Shown piece after piece: positions 21,442 through 32,371 of a DNA stretch of 64,000 nucleotides (position 1 is its first letter; every line of letters starts with the position of its first letter). A program made the position numbers and the translations under genes. The DNA comes from Symbiodinium natans (taxonomy: Eukaryota; Sar; Dinophyceae; Suessiales; Symbiodiniaceae): contig CAJNDS010000169.1 in assembly GCA_905221605.1 (NCBI GenBank), positions 615,001 to 679,000 on the forward strand, given 5' to 3'. Under the pieces are notes generated by a model, which ran no database searches, had not been told where the DNA came from, and was given only the letters and a program-made list of their open reading frames with translations.

Positions 21442-21625
21442 GGTAAGAACCCTAAACCCTGAACCGTAAACCCGAAACCCTAAACCCTAACCCTCAAGAC
21501 AAAATAAATAGAAATTGTATGTGGTTCATTCTGAATTTCCCAAGTTCTTTGTCTAAACAGCTGACAACCTAAGTTTAAGTTTCTTGATCCAAACACATCT
21601 CTCTGGAGGCCAAATGCTCAACCCC

Positions 21626-22575
21626 CTCCCTCCCCCCTCGCCTCCGCCTCCCCTCCCCCCCTCAGCCCCCTCCGCCACGTCCCCCTCCCCTTCCCCTACT
21701 CTTCCTTCCCCTTCCCCTTCCCCTTCCCCTTCCCCTTCCCCTTCCCTTCCCCTTCCCCCCCTTCTTTCCCCTTCCCCTTCCCCTTCCCCTTCCCCTTCCC
21801 CTTCCCCTTCCCCTTCCCCTCCCCTTCCCCCCCCCTTCCCCTTCCCCTTCCCCTCCCCCCCTTCCCCCTTCCCCCCCCCCCCCCCCCTTCCCCCTTCCCC
21901 CCCCTTCCCCCTTCCCCCCCCCTTCCCCCCTTCCCCCCTTCCCCCCTTCCCCACTTCCCCCCTTCCCCCCTTCCCCCCTTCCCCCCTTCCCCCCTTCCCC
22001 CCCCCTCCCCCCTTCCCCCTTCCTCCTCCCCCCTTCCCCCCCTTCCCCCCCCCTCCCCCCTCCTTCCCCCCTTCCCCTTCCCCCTTCCCCCCTTCCCCCC
22101 TCCCCCCTTCTTCCCCCTTCCCCCCCCCCTTTCCCCCCTTCCCCCCTTCCCCCTCCCACCCCGCCCCCTTCCCCCCTTCCCCCTTCCCCCCTTCCCCCCT
22201 TCCTTCCCCCCTTCCCCCCCCTTCCCCCCCCCCCCCCCCCCCTCCTTCCCCCTTCCCCCCTTCCCCCCTTCCCCCCCCCCCCCTTCCCCCCTTCCCCCCT
22301 TCCCCCCTTCCCCCCTTCCCCCCTTCCCCCCCTTCCCCCCTTCCCCCCTTCCCCCCTTGCCCCCCTTCCCCCCCCCCTCCCCCCTTCCCCCCCTTCCCCC
22401 CTTCCCCCCTTCCCCCCTTTCTCCCCTTCCCCCCCCCTTCCCCCCCTTCCCCCCCCTTCCCCCCCTTCCCCCTTCCCCCTTCCCCCCTTCCCCCCCCTTC
22501 CCTTCCCTTCCCCCCTCCCCCTTTTTTCAACCCCTTTCCCCCCTTTTCCCCCCCCCACTTTTTTCCCCTTTTCCC
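21626..22575 (+). repeat. ~950-bp pure pyrimidine (C/T) tract
   Basis: From 21,626 to 22,575 the plus strand is almost entirely C and T. It opens with CCCCTT hexamers and goes on to longer C runs separated by TT. It gives spurious proline-rich and glycine/lysine-rich frames over 300 codons long on both strands. A mirror-symmetric polypurine/polypyrimidine tract of this size can form triplex DNA. Confidence 0.98.
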
Positions 22576-22579
22576 CCCG

Positions 22580-22950
22580 TTCCAAAAAAGCTGCGGTCAA
22601 AGGTCAAACCTTTCATCAACACGTTTCGGTCAAAACGTTTCGGTCAAACGTTTTTTTCGTCAACCGTTTTGGGACCCAAACCCTACACAATTTCTATAAT
22701 TTAAACCAAAACCCGAAACCCTAAACCCTAAACCTTAAACCCAATTTTGGGTTGAGGGCTTTGGGTGCAAAAGGACCCAGGCTCAGAGGCAGAGAACCTC
22801 GGTTGGTGTTTGGTGAGGGTGGTTTCTGGGTTCAGGTTGGAGTGCCTGCCACCGAGATAGGAAATCCCAACTTTCCAGCTATAACGCTCCGACTCTAAAA
22901 CCCTAACCTCTCCTATAAGCTCTCGCGCTAGGGTTTTGGGTAACCCGTTC
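22580..22950. other. Spacer with GTTTCGGTCAAAC words
   Basis: ACGTTTCGGTCAAAACGTTTCGGTCAAACG is a short tandem at 22,620-22,650 with an inverted AACCGTTTTG nearby. Then come CCCTAAA remnants. No gene seen. Confidence 0.5.
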
Positions 22951-22954
22951 CTTG

Positions 22955-23045
22955 GAGTATGACTCGGAGCTTCCTGAGGAAAAGCATGATCCCGATCGAT
23001 GCTGCAGCTGCCCAGATGAAGGAAGCTCAGGAGATACAGGCGTGA
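22955..23045 (+). CDS. Short candidate terminal exon
   Basis: The frame reads MTRSFLRKSMIPIDAAAAQM, then KEAQEIQA and TGA at about 23,045. Helical and Ala-rich. Too short to assign. Confidence 0.3.
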
Positions 23046-23385
23046 CAGCGCTTGGGGTTTAGGGTTTTGGTTTCAGGGAAAAGGAGCCAGCTGACGTAAA
23101 GACTCTGGGTTAAAAAGGGTGTAGGGTTAGGGGTTCAATATGGTCCCCTTCCAGAGCACCCCAATTTCTATGGCTCCTTATCAATGAGATCCCGGGTTTG
23201 GCACACAGGGAAAGTCCCCGCCCCCAAAATTTCCCCCCCCCCCCCCCCTCTCGTGCTCCGGTGGCATCTGGTCAGGCCAGGGCGCAAGGAGAAGTCGGCT
23301 TGCTGCTGATGCCTCTGAGCCATAGGGGTTTTAGGTTTAGGTTTAGGAGGGGTTTAGGGTTCAGGGGTTAGGGGTTCTGGGTCGC

Positions 23386-23894
23386 ATGGCTTCGCTCTGG
23401 GGTTGTCGACGTCTCACAGAGGATGCTTCGAGTCCCGTGGTGTTTGTGTGGCTTCTGGGCTTTCGGTTGTTTCTCAAGGCGCCGGGCCTTGAGCATCCAC
23501 CATTACAGTTTCAGGTAGAGTCCGCTCCTCGCGCAGCGGTCTTCCAATCTACCTGTCAGAAAGCAGCCGGGGTCCTTGCGAATCGGCCAGAGACTACTGG
23601 ACTTTTTCTGACCTGATGAGAATTTTGAGATGGGAGTTGGTGTGGTTTCCTTTATTGATTGCTTACCCCTCATATGAAATTCTGCCAGGCGCCGATGAAC
23701 CTCTTAGCCCTTCATCGTCCAAGCCATACGAAAAGTGCCTCTACCATATGTGCAGTTTTTTTCATAGCGATTGCGCAGACATAACAGAGGTTAGGCACTG
23801 GCCTCATTGGGGTCCTTATTATAAGGGGAATCCTACTATTTGGGGGTCTATACCTTCTCATTCAGCTCTGGTAGCTCTGCCAACACATGGATGA
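23386..23894 (+). CDS. Weak ORF pair
   Basis: Two adjacent open frames (23,386-23,616 and 23,616-23,894). The second includes MRILRWELVWFPLLIAYPSY. There is no splice or motif support, and this may be non-coding. Confidence 0.15.
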
Positions 23895-23904
23895 CCATCG
23901 TTTG

Positions 23905-24535
23905 TCATGACATCCCCAGCCGCGCCCCACCACCTTCGCGGGCTCAACTACAACGTTGGTATCATCAATGCCGTATTCCACCCTAAACCTTAAACAAATC
24001 CTAAATCCTAAATCCTAAACTATACACCCTGAACCTTCCTGAGTTTCGATGCAAGGGCTCCTTGTATGAAACCTAGCTTTTCTAGCAGCGACGGTCCTTT
24101 GCCCCGTCTTGATGATGCACCGCCTCCGGATGAAAGAGCTCTGGTTGCTTCGTGCGGATAGCCCGAAACTCCAATTCCTGAAAACCCCTAGACCCGTAAA
24201 ACCCTAAACCCCCAAAACCCCATCACGTGGCATAACTCCAGCTTGAACAATGGCGGAGCTTTCGACAAAATCTGCCCGACGGCCCCATATAGGGACTTTA
24301 GCCGCCATGGCTCATACGTTTGCTTTAGGCTTGGGGTCGTAGGGCTTTCGGGTTTAAGGTTCGGGTTTTGGCTACGCAAGGCCTCTCGGCTGTTGGTGTA
24401 GAGGTTTCTGAAGCCCCCTGCGCCCTCAACCCAGCAGCCCCAATGCTCGTAGGCCTTGCCTCCAAGAGCCCCTTCAGCAGCCATTCAGGCTGCGGGGAGC
24501 TCAGCCGAGATTGACCACTGTTGCGGGGTTTCTGC
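23905..24535 (+). CDS. Unrecognised multi-exon gene
   Basis: Four coding-like blocks separated by CCTAAA-type tracts. About 23,908-23,990: APHHLRGLNYNVGIINAVFH. About 24,069-24,163: KPSFSSSDGPLPRLDDAPPP. About 24,222-24,330: ITWHNSSLNNGGAFDKICPT, then APYRDFSRHGSYVCF. About 24,400-24,515: EVSEAPCALNPAAPMLVGLA, then SKSPFSSHSGCGELSRD and TGA. The minus strand is open over the third and fourth blocks (98 codons) and is the competing reading. No family recognised. Confidence 0.4.
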
Positions 24536-24828
24536 CTGATAAACTCGAACCCAACACCACTACATTATGGCGTTACGTTTGGGTATGTTTCGCTTGGTAT
24601 GTAGTACCTGATTTGAGGGGGGGGGGGGCTCACGCCCAAACGCCCCACATGACCGAGGTACTAGGTCGAACCAAATGAACTCTTTGTATTTCCCTTATCG
24701 AGTTGAAGAGGATCATATTTAGGAATGGAGGGTTTAATAGGGCCAACCGAGTAATTACAAGCATTTAAGTACCAGTACTTAGGTTCCTTTTGGCGGATAC
24801 TTGAAGCAATAATTCAGCACTACTTCAA

Positions 24829-24832
<4 letters not shown>

Positions 24833-24861
<29 letters not shown>
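24833..24861. repeat. (GT)n microsatellite
   Basis: About 14 GT units, followed by TCTGGATGG. Confidence 0.95.
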
Positions 24862-24863
<2 letters not shown>

Positions 24864-24976
24864 CTGGATGGCCCACTAGGAGTCGAAGCGTGCCCTGACC
24901 TGTTTTTTTGGTCGGCTGCCTGTTTTCAAAGCATCATTTTGAGAATGGACTCGCGTCCTGAACATGTCTCATCTTG

Positions 24977-25090
24977 TCAGAAGATGGGTTCTGGAGCTCA
25001 GGCGCAGGCAGATGCCTCCAAGCGCAACAAGGCTCTGGGAAAGACTTGACGTTGATGTTGGCCGCTGCATGTCTGATCGTCAAGCGTGCG
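24977..25090 (+). CDS. Candidate exon, basic helical
   Basis: After acceptor CATCTTGTCAG the frame reads RWVLELRRRQMPPSATRLWE, then RLDVDVGRCMSDRQACAG. A second frame (KMGSGAQAQADASKRNKALG) is possible. Unknown function. Confidence 0.35.
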
Positions 25091-25197
25091 CCGGAACCCG
25101 GAAACCCCAAAACCCCTATGCCCAGAGTTCCCTAAAGCCCATGCACGTCGTCAGAGAGGAAGACCTTGCGGAGCCAAGTGGCCGTGCACCTTGGTGA

Positions 25198-25375
25198 TGC
25201 AATAGCAGTAGCAGGAGCAGTAGTAGCATGAGTCGCAGAAGTGGCAGTAGTAGCAGTGGTCACGAGCAGTAGCAGCAGTAGCAGTAAGTAGCAGTAGCAG
25301 TCGTAGTAGCATGAGTAGCAGCGGCGGCGGTGGCGGCAGCCGTTGCAGCAGCAGCAGTAGCAAGCGTCCGAGTAG
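25198..25375. repeat. AGC/AGT trinucleotide microsatellite
   Basis: Interrupted (AGCAGT)n and (GGC)n triplets. It yields poly-Ser frames on plus and Leu/Ala/Thr-rich frames on minus. Not called as a gene. Confidence 0.9.
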
Positions 25376-25509
25376 AAGTGCAGTAGAAAGGTGGGATGAA
25401 GTGGTCGTCGTCATAGTACTGGCAATGTCGTTTTCTTTCCACCAGGGCTCTTTCCGCGAGACTTGTTTTGCAAAGAACGGGAGCTCTAAGCGGAGCCGAT
25501 TTTGAAGAA

Positions 25510-25840
25510 TGTCCCAAGTCGAAACGCAAAGTAGCGTGCACACAACCTCCAGATGCTACAAATTAGAAGCAATATGATGGTGAGTGTTTCGGGCCTTGGG
25601 GACCTCCAAATGTAGGGGTCAGAATAATTACGAATAGTACTCCCTAATGGCCCCTATACTATGATATTCTCGTCACCCCCAAAACCCTATTCTACTTATG
25701 AAAGCCCCGATATTGACCTTCGGGTTGATGAAGTCCTTGATTCTTAGGATGAGGTGCTTGGGCATTTGGGTTTTGGATGCATTTCTGTGTGGTTTATTTC
25801 TGGCAGTTCCACCCAAGAAAGACAAGCCTCACGCGCAGCG
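25510..25840. other. Gene-free spacer
   Basis: AT-leaning unique sequence with GGTCAGAATAATTACGAATA around 25,620. No credible frame. Confidence 0.4.
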
Positions 25841-25842
25841 AA

Positions 25843-26054
25843 CCCGAAACCAAAGTTTCAGAACATGCTGCCAAATGAGGCTGCAACGGCTGCCGAGCGG
25901 TTGATGCTTGGTCCCTTTGCCAGCAAGTTTCTGCGCCTCGTGATTCTTGGGAGTGACCTGTTGTGCCCCCCTCACCCCCCCCTTTCGCTTCTGATCTCAT
26001 CTGGCCTTTGCTTGTCAAGCGCAACATTCAAGCGCCGTGGGAAGGCGGTTAACA
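25843..26054 (+). CDS. Candidate exon with GTAAGT donor
   Basis: The frame reads NEAATAAERLMLGPFASKFL, RLVILGSDLLCPP and later SATFKRRGKAVNK, ending at AACAA|GTAAGTAC at about 26,054. The Ala/Leu helix followed by a basic end looks real. No family recognised. Confidence 0.4.
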
Positions 26055-26379
26055 AGTAAGTACACAACGAGCACCTGTGCCACCAGCTCAATACCCCGCC
26101 AGCGTCTCAAAGCGACTGCTTGTATCAGCTAAACCCTAAACCCTAAAACCCTAAAAGTGCGATGGAGCCCGCAATCATCGCGAAGCACGGGTTCTGCTCC
26201 ATCTCCCGACTCAACATTTTGTCCCCAACTTGTTGTACTGGCCCCGACGTGTCGGCGCTGTGCCGTTGTCCCGAAGCCAAGGCTGTTCTATGGCCCAGCA
26301 AGGGCAAGCCCAGGTGGGGTTAGCAAGACAGCATTGCAGTTCCAGGGCTGACATGGTGTGGGTATGTGTGGATGTTCCC

Positions 26380-26955
26380 TTAGGTAAACTTCGACAGGCT
26401 GTCCGAATGCTTCAAATGAAACTGACCATCTTCGGGATCCCTTTGGGCCTCGAGATTTGAGACAGTCCATGCATCAAGCAGAGTGGCAACAGGCCCGTTT
26501 GTTCGGACGACGGAGAGGGCCCTAGGCCCAACCTTGTCTTGTCTAAGCAGGACAGCAGCAACAGCGCTGGCAAGCAGTTGCTGAGTCTCCTGCGAGGGGC
26601 AGAGCAAAGAGGCAAGGGGCAAGGCCCAGACCAGCGGCACTCACCCACGAAGGTTGTTCAGCATTGATCCCTGAGTAGAAATGAACAGGATTTTGTTTTG
26701 GCATGACTGCAGCCTTTCCTGACCCCGAAGCTCTGCGAACACTTTAGAAGCTCCAGCATGTTGGCGCCGGGTAGACTTTCTAACCTTCCGACTGCCGCGA
26801 GGGTCAACTCGGTCAACTCCCTTTCCGTCCGCAGAGGTGCGCTGCAACGAGTTCCTTTTTGTAAACGCAGACGGATGTTGGATTAAAGTGCACCGTTCGT
26901 CGGGACCGAGCGTTTCTGTCCAGATTTCGAGGCCGCGAAAGCCTTCCTCACGCAC
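26380..26955 (-). CDS. Minus-strand gene with a 55-nt intron
   Basis: Reading 3' to 5' on the given strand, an upstream exon ends at 26,645 with donor GTGAGT, and the intron (26,644 down to 26,590) ends CCCCTCGCAG. The next exon reads ETQQLLASAVAAVLLRQDKV, then SVVRTNGPVATLLDAWTVSN and LEAQRDPEDG, with a possible GTCAGT donor after it. In the phase that joins, the upstream exon reads KAAVMPKQNPVHFYSGINAE. Plus-strand frames over the same bases (for example CNEFLFVNADGCWIKVHRSS at 26,840-26,990) are a rival. Function unknown. Confidence 0.45.
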
Positions 26956-27023
26956 AAACCCCGCGGTTCCTAGGTTTCAGATCCGCCCTAAATGCATCCC
27001 GCACTTCTCAGGTGGGAGGGTAA

Positions 27024-27173
27024 GGGTTTAAAGGGTTTAAAGGGTTTAAAGGGTTTAAAGGGTTTAAAGGGTTTAAAGGGTTTAAAGGGTTTAAAGGGTT
27101 TAAAGGGTTTAAAGGGTTTAAAGGGTTTAAAGGGTTTAAAGGGTTTAAAGGGTTTAAAGGGTTTAAAGGGTTT
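27024..27173 (+). repeat. Pure 9-bp GGGTTTAAA array
   Basis: Sixteen or so identical GGGTTTAAA units without a mismatch, then decay into TTTCGGG/TGTAGGG/TTTAGGG. It gives a GLK-repeat frame that I do not regard as a protein. The unit is the telomere-like heptamer with AA added. Confidence 0.98.
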
Positions 27174-27308
27174 CGGGTGTAGGGTGTAGGGTTTAGGGTT
27201 TAGGTCCCGGTCTCCCCTTTTCAGGGCACGGAATGGTGGCCAGATTCTGCTTGGGAGTCATGGCAGGCCGGGCCCTGATCCGCTGCGCGAGTCTGCTCCC
27301 CCAAGCCT

Positions 27309-27531
27309 ACGCTAAACCCTAAACCCTAAACCCTAAACCCTAAACCCTAAACCCTAAACCCTAAACCCTAAACCCTAAACCCTAAACCCTAAACCCTAAA
27401 CCCTTAAACCTAAACCCTAAACCCTAAACCCTAAACCCTAAACCCTAAACCCTAAACCCTAAACCCTAAACCCTAAACCCTAAACCCTAAACCCTAAACC
27501 CTAAACCCTAACCCTAAACCCTAAACCCTAA
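27309..27531 (+). repeat. Telomere-like (CCCTAAA)n array
   Basis: About 31 units, nearly perfect, in the opposite orientation to the 9-bp array 140 bp upstream. Confidence 0.98.
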
Positions 27532-27539
27532 ATCTGCTC

Positions 27540-28340
27540 TGCACCCCTTCCTTGGGGGCCCCGTAAATTTGTGCATTAACATACCCAAAGCCCAAACCCT
27601 CAACCTGAAACCTATGCTGTTGTCATGCCTAATGAAGGCAATACACCGTAGTTTCGGGATCCCTTCATCTAAAGTCCAAGGTGTGGCTCAGGTTTGTTTT
27701 AGTCTTTTCTGTAGGTGAGGGTCCTTAACTGTCTTGATTCAAGGTTTAGGGGTTGGGTTTTTTTTAGTTTAGGTTTTACGGTTTAGGCCCCTCAGTGGCC
27801 AGATGGTTGAAAGCAACCACCCTGACGCCCAGGGCTGGGACAGCAGCTGGCAAGGGTACACCCAGGCTCACGGCTTTGCAGCAAAATCTCCCAGAACATT
27901 CAAAAACCCCAAAAACTAGGGTTTGGGTTTCGGGTTTCGGGTTTCGCGTTTCGGGTCCCAGAACTTGAAGGCCCCCTTAAGGAATTCTCCTTAAATCATA
28001 TTCAGATTCCAATGATGATTTAGGTGATCTTCCTTGGTGGTTAGTTAGTACCAATCTAAGAACGCAATCTCGTTTGTTTAATGATTACCATCGGTTGACC
28101 CCTCAACCCCTCCGCCCCCGCCCACCACTGGTTGTTGAGGGTTTTTCCCCTATGCACACCGTTTTGATAGTCCCCCTAAAGCCTAAACCCTAAACCCCAA
28201 ACCCCAAACCCTAAACCCTGCCCTAAACCCTAAACCCCAAACCCCTAAACCCTAAGCCCTAAACCCTGCTCGCATCCGGAGGCAGACACCTGGTCTGCGC
28301 CGCGAGGATCAGGACTGAGATCATACACATACCCCTCTGT
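27540..28340. other. Gene-free spacer with telomere-like remnants
   Basis: Holds TTTCGGG units at 27,918-27,955 and a CCCTAAA tract at 28,172-28,266. No credible frame between. Confidence 0.5.
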
Positions 28341-28349
28341 CGAAACAGT

Positions 28350-28610
28350 GCGTCTAGCTCGACTGGAGACATCCCAGAGAATCGCCAGAAAGGCAAAGGG
28401 AACCCTGAGGTTTTTCGGGTTCATCTGGTCCCCGAGCTCTGGAGATACTGGTATGGCGAGCCGCAGGAGGGTACCGAAACCGTGGCAAGAAGGCCGGGAT
28501 GGGCAAAAAACCCGAGGGTTTTCCAGCAGCTGTCGGGTCTGATAGCTACAGAAAGGATACTGCCCCTTACGAAAGTGTATTCATCAACCTTTTGGGGTGT
28601 TTCCTGTAGG
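28350..28610 (+). CDS. Candidate exon (VHLVPELWRYWYGEP)
   Basis: After CGAAACAG the frame reads GDIPENRQKGKGNPEVFRVH, LVPELWRYWYGEPQEGTETV and RVFQQLSGLIATERILPLTK. LVPExLW..WYG recalls the DUSP domain of ubiquitin proteases, but too little is present to claim it. The frame remains open to 28,844 through low-quality sequence. A minus-strand open frame (110 codons) overlaps. Confidence 0.35.
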
Positions 28611-28837
28611 TTTCTGCTGTATGTACCTGCTTCCTTTGAGCGTAGCGCTACCAAAGTCTCTGAGAACCTCTGCAAACAGGGGCAGCAAAGAGACAAACTA
28701 AAGGCCGGTCCAAATCCAACGGCGACCCTTGAATCTCTGTGTGGCCCATTCATGCGTAAATCAGTTCACATATACGTATGCTCTTCTCTGTTCATACAGA
28801 CACATACGCATATAGATATTTTATGTATATGTATATG

Positions 28838-28838
<1 letters not shown>

Positions 28839-28882
<44 letters not shown>
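28839..28882. repeat. (GATA)n microsatellite
   Basis: About eleven GATA units inside AT-rich sequence. Confidence 0.95.
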
Positions 28883-28883
<1 letters not shown>

Positions 28884-29271
28884 TAGGTACATTCACAACA
28901 AAAACGTATCCTTTGTGTCTGTTTGCATGCCTGTCTGTGTGTCCATCAAATAAAGTGCCTTCAAAAACACATATATCAATCATGCCGCTTCACGGATGTC
29001 GGCGTTGGGGTGGGAATCAGGAGCGAGCCAGGATAGTGTGCTCAGTCCGCCAGGCTTTTGTATGGAGTGCGTGATTCATGAACTGTCAAAGTCTGCTGTG
29101 CCATTTGTTTCTACGCTGTGAGGCCGACTGCGCGAGCGAGCAATCAAGCAGCCACGGTTTTTGGTTTGCGGTGTTTTCCGTCGTAGAGATGCTGTTGTAT
29201 AGCCCTCCACCGTACATCAACCCTCCACCCTACATCAACCCTCAGCCCTCAAGCCATGTGCCCATGTGCGA

Positions 29272-31496
29272 ATGTCTCCTTGCCTCGGTTATTCGCCCGA
29301 GTGCTCCGCGAAACGGTTGATAGCGAGCGTCCTTGTGCTCGTGGCTTCTGTGCACATCTTCCCTGCCGCGTTCTCCGTAGACCCAAGAATCCAAAGCCAA
29401 ACTCCCGAAACTCTTGGGAGCTTGGAGACCCCTACGCCTTCGCTTGAGCCGAGCCCAAGGCCAAGTTCGCCCGAGAGGATCCCAAAGGTGGGCCCGGCAT
29501 TCGAGGTGTGCCGAGATCAAGAGCTGACGACCGAGCGCTACAGCACCTTCGCGGCCTATGCCCCCCAGTCTCAGATACGCCTCGAGGCATCCGGGCACAT
29601 GGCTCTCTGGAAACAGCTGGGTCTTCTCAGGGGCTGCTGTGCAGCGAAAAGATGTCACCAAAGTGGGGGGGACGTTTTTTTGGCATTTCTGGATGGGCCC
29701 AGGGCCGTGGCTCAGCCCGTGGTCCATGACTTCGGAAATGGCTCCTACGCACTCCTCATGTCTACAGACACGCTTTTGCCCACTGGCGCCTACAACCTAA
29801 GCATCTTCCTGCACCAAGTTTTAAACCGGTCGGTGTATGGAATCTTGGCTCCGCGTGATGAATTTCCCAGAGCTGACACGGCCGGCACCTGGCAAAGCTT
29901 GGACTCCTTCGATCTCCTCGAGGAGTACTACCAGAGTGCTCGCCCCGACTTGCGCCACCTGCAGCTTGCTACTGCTTGCTCAAGAACCCGAACATAAAAA
30001 ATGTAATGTTCATCCCTACAAGGGTATTAAGGATACCGTACAACCCTCCAACTCCTCCCCGTAAGAACACTATGCACATCCCTAACTCCCTAAGCCCTCA
30101 TAGGTGTAGGGCTTTGGGGTCTTATGGGGCCGAACTCCGAACCGTCGAATGCCAAGGTACACACACCTTAGCGCCCAGATCCCCGTTCTTGGGACACCTC
30201 TGGAACTTCATTGGGAGTCCCTGCAGCCGGCGGCCTGGAAACTGGACCCTGGTTGGTTTCGGGGTTTCAGGGCCAGGGTTCAGGTTGGTTTAGGGTTTCG
30301 GGATGTTTCGGGGTTTTTGAGTTTCAGAGTTGCGGGCTTCCAGGACTGGCTTCAGGATTCGAGTCCTTCGGGTTGGCCCCAGCCCTAGGAAATCCGCGCT
30401 CGCCTCCCTGAAGCCGTGTGGCCGCCAGTCCCTGAGTGTGATGCGCCGGGTGGGCGGATTCTGGCTTCGTCTGGGAGGGGCTATGTGCCCGAGCTGCCCT
30501 AGCTGTGCTGGCGTGGGAGAAATGGGCTGTGGCAATCTGGATTTGTTGCGGCCGGATGCTGCTTTTCATCACGTGTACGTGGAGAGCAATTGTTACTATC
30601 CGGTGCGCGATGGGCCCACCATGCAAAGGTGTCTGGGCAATCGAAAGGTTCTCATGCTTGGCGACTCTACAACCATGGGCCTCCTCACCGACGCCATAGC
30701 AATGTGGGGTCAGGAGAAGCCTTTCAAGAATCCATCCAACTACAGTGATGTCTGCAAGTACCACGAGAAATACATGCCTGGCAGGGGTGGGGTTCATGGC
30801 TCATGGACGAGCCACCTCTGCCGCGGGCGAGATCCAACACCCGACCGCCACCATGTTTCCTTCGGGGGTCGCAAGACGATTTCGACGCCTGACACCAGCT
30901 ACCTTCGCAGCCCGAGGTGTGCAGGCTTGGGCAACTTGGCGGATCGCAAGGCTGCCGGTAAGTTTGCGGCACAGCTGAAGGGTGCTGATGTGATCATTGT
31001 GCACTCATGCGACCACGATCTCTGCAATCGAGGCTTTTCGAAGCCCAAGCTGCTGTCGAAATATGAGGCCAACCTGAAGCGGCTTGCTGGGCTGTTCCGA
31101 AAACATGCCTCTGGGAAGAGGATCCTCTGGTTGTCCTGTTCAGCACAAAGTGGCTTAGCATGGGCGAACGTCACAACCCAAACGCAGTTGTACAAATGGC
31201 GCATGGACAGGTTAGCATTGGAGGCGTGCCGGCGCCACACGTGGGAGTTTGTGGACGCCTTCTCCTTGACTTCCGCGGCGTTGCTGCAGGTGAATTGGTG
31301 GGATCATCGGGGGGGCCTTGCTGGCGGCATACATTTCCACTCCAGCTGCTGCCCTGTCGGGGATCGGTCAGAAATTGCTGCCCTCGCAGAGCTGGAAGAC
31401 CAGCTGCCATACCGCTTGGCATGGCAAGGGGGCGCAGGATACATCAGCAAGATGCTGGCTCAAGTCCTCTTCAACCAGGTTTGCGCAGCATCTTAA
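29272..31496 (+). CDS. NXPE-like protein: Ig/filamin-type domain plus PC-esterase
   Basis: Exon 1 (29,272 to about 29,990): ATG at 29,272, then a basic/hydrophobic leader (KRLIASVLVLVASVHIFPAA, residues 14-33) that reads as a signal peptide or type II anchor. A Pro/Ser/Thr linker (41-72) follows, then an NXPE-type beta domain with GGDVFLAFLDG (132-142), DFGNGSYALL (153-162) and GAYNLSIFLHQ (172-182). Exon 2 (about 30,330-31,496) carries a PC-esterase domain: serine motif VLMLGDSTTMGLL (Ser at about 30,666), WLSCSAQSGLAW, and C-terminal GLAGGIHFHSSCC with the likely Asp/His pair in DHRGG..GIHFH. Such proteins act in the secretory path or at the cell surface on glycan acetyl or similar esters; the substrate is unknown. 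The intron (about 29,990-30,330) carries TTTAGGG-like repeats. No GT donor is clear at exon 1's end, so a GC or GA donor is possible. Confidence 0.85.
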
Positions 31497-31509
31497 GCAG
31501 GAGCTTCAA

Positions 31510-31830
31510 AAGAAAAAAACCCTGAACATCCGAACCCTAGACAGTTAGGCCGCTAAAACTGTACCCTGAACCTAAGCCTGAACCCTCTGGTTTAGGTTTA
31601 GGGCTTCGGGGATGTTTAGGGTTTAGGGATTTCCTAAGCCCCAGAGCATCCCCATAGCTCTAAGTCGCGGACGGTGACACCGCTAAGACCCAACACCCTA
31701 AGTCCTGAACATCCCAAGTTCTGGTGATCAGCCTCATATTTCGAAGCGTAAGAATAGTGGCAATCGCAATAGAAGTAGTCACAGTGGTAAGGAATAGCAC
31801 CTTTCTCTCCTTCGCCCGAAAGCTCAGACT
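31510..31830. other. Spacer with short TTTAGGG tract
   Basis: TTTAGG-type units at 31,590-31,630. Otherwise unique sequence, no convincing gene. Represents the 3' flank of the NXPE-like gene. Confidence 0.4.
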
Positions 31831-31835
31831 TCCTG

Positions 31836-32027
31836 GCTGTGCATCGTTCGAGGCCTGGTGAGGGACATCCTGCACCGGAGCTGCCGCTCTGTGCGAAAAT
31901 CGTCTGTGATTCTGCCTGTTTGCCTGTAACTGCTAGAAATATGTGGGTTTGGCATCGCATTAGGGGCAAGTTGACGAGACTTTTCGTAAACGTGCATACA
32001 TCGACGCGTATTCACTGCGTGCAGTGA
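31836..32027 (+). CDS. Candidate exon, unrecognised
   Basis: The frame reads GHPAPELPLCAKIVCDSACL, then ARNMWVWHRIRGKLTRLFVN, and ends at TGA. It looks protein-like. Downstream sequence to 32,360 is open on the minus strand (107 codons) but without motif. Confidence 0.3.
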   Translation, partial: AVHRSRPGEGHPAPELPLCAKIVCDSACLPVTARNMWVWHRIRGKLTRLFVNVHTSTRIHCVQ

Positions 32028-32371
32028 CCGTTCCTCACTACGAGCCGCCTTCTGCAGCAGTTTGAGCTCCATGTGCTTCAGATATGTCCATGCGCCCACG
32101 TGACATGAGACCAGCACGCAGCCTCAAACAACACGTCAGTCCTGAACACGCTTTCGGCTGACTGCCTTTGTACACGTGGAGTGTGTCAGATACCCACCCC
32201 GCAGCGAGCGCACAGCCCCAGTCACAATGGCATCGTGCACTTTTCGTTCCGTGGTAGGCATGGAAGCACGTGCCTTTGAAGTGCAGTCGAACATCTTCGT
32301 AGACTCTACTCGCAGAGCCAACTCCACCCACGAACACCACAAGCTTCGCACTGCAGAGCACGAGGTCTTAG

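Noticed and set aside
21553-22704. Pro-rich (371 codons) and Gly/Lys/Arg-rich (325 and 312 codons) frames
   Set aside because: They are products of the pure C/T tract on both strands.
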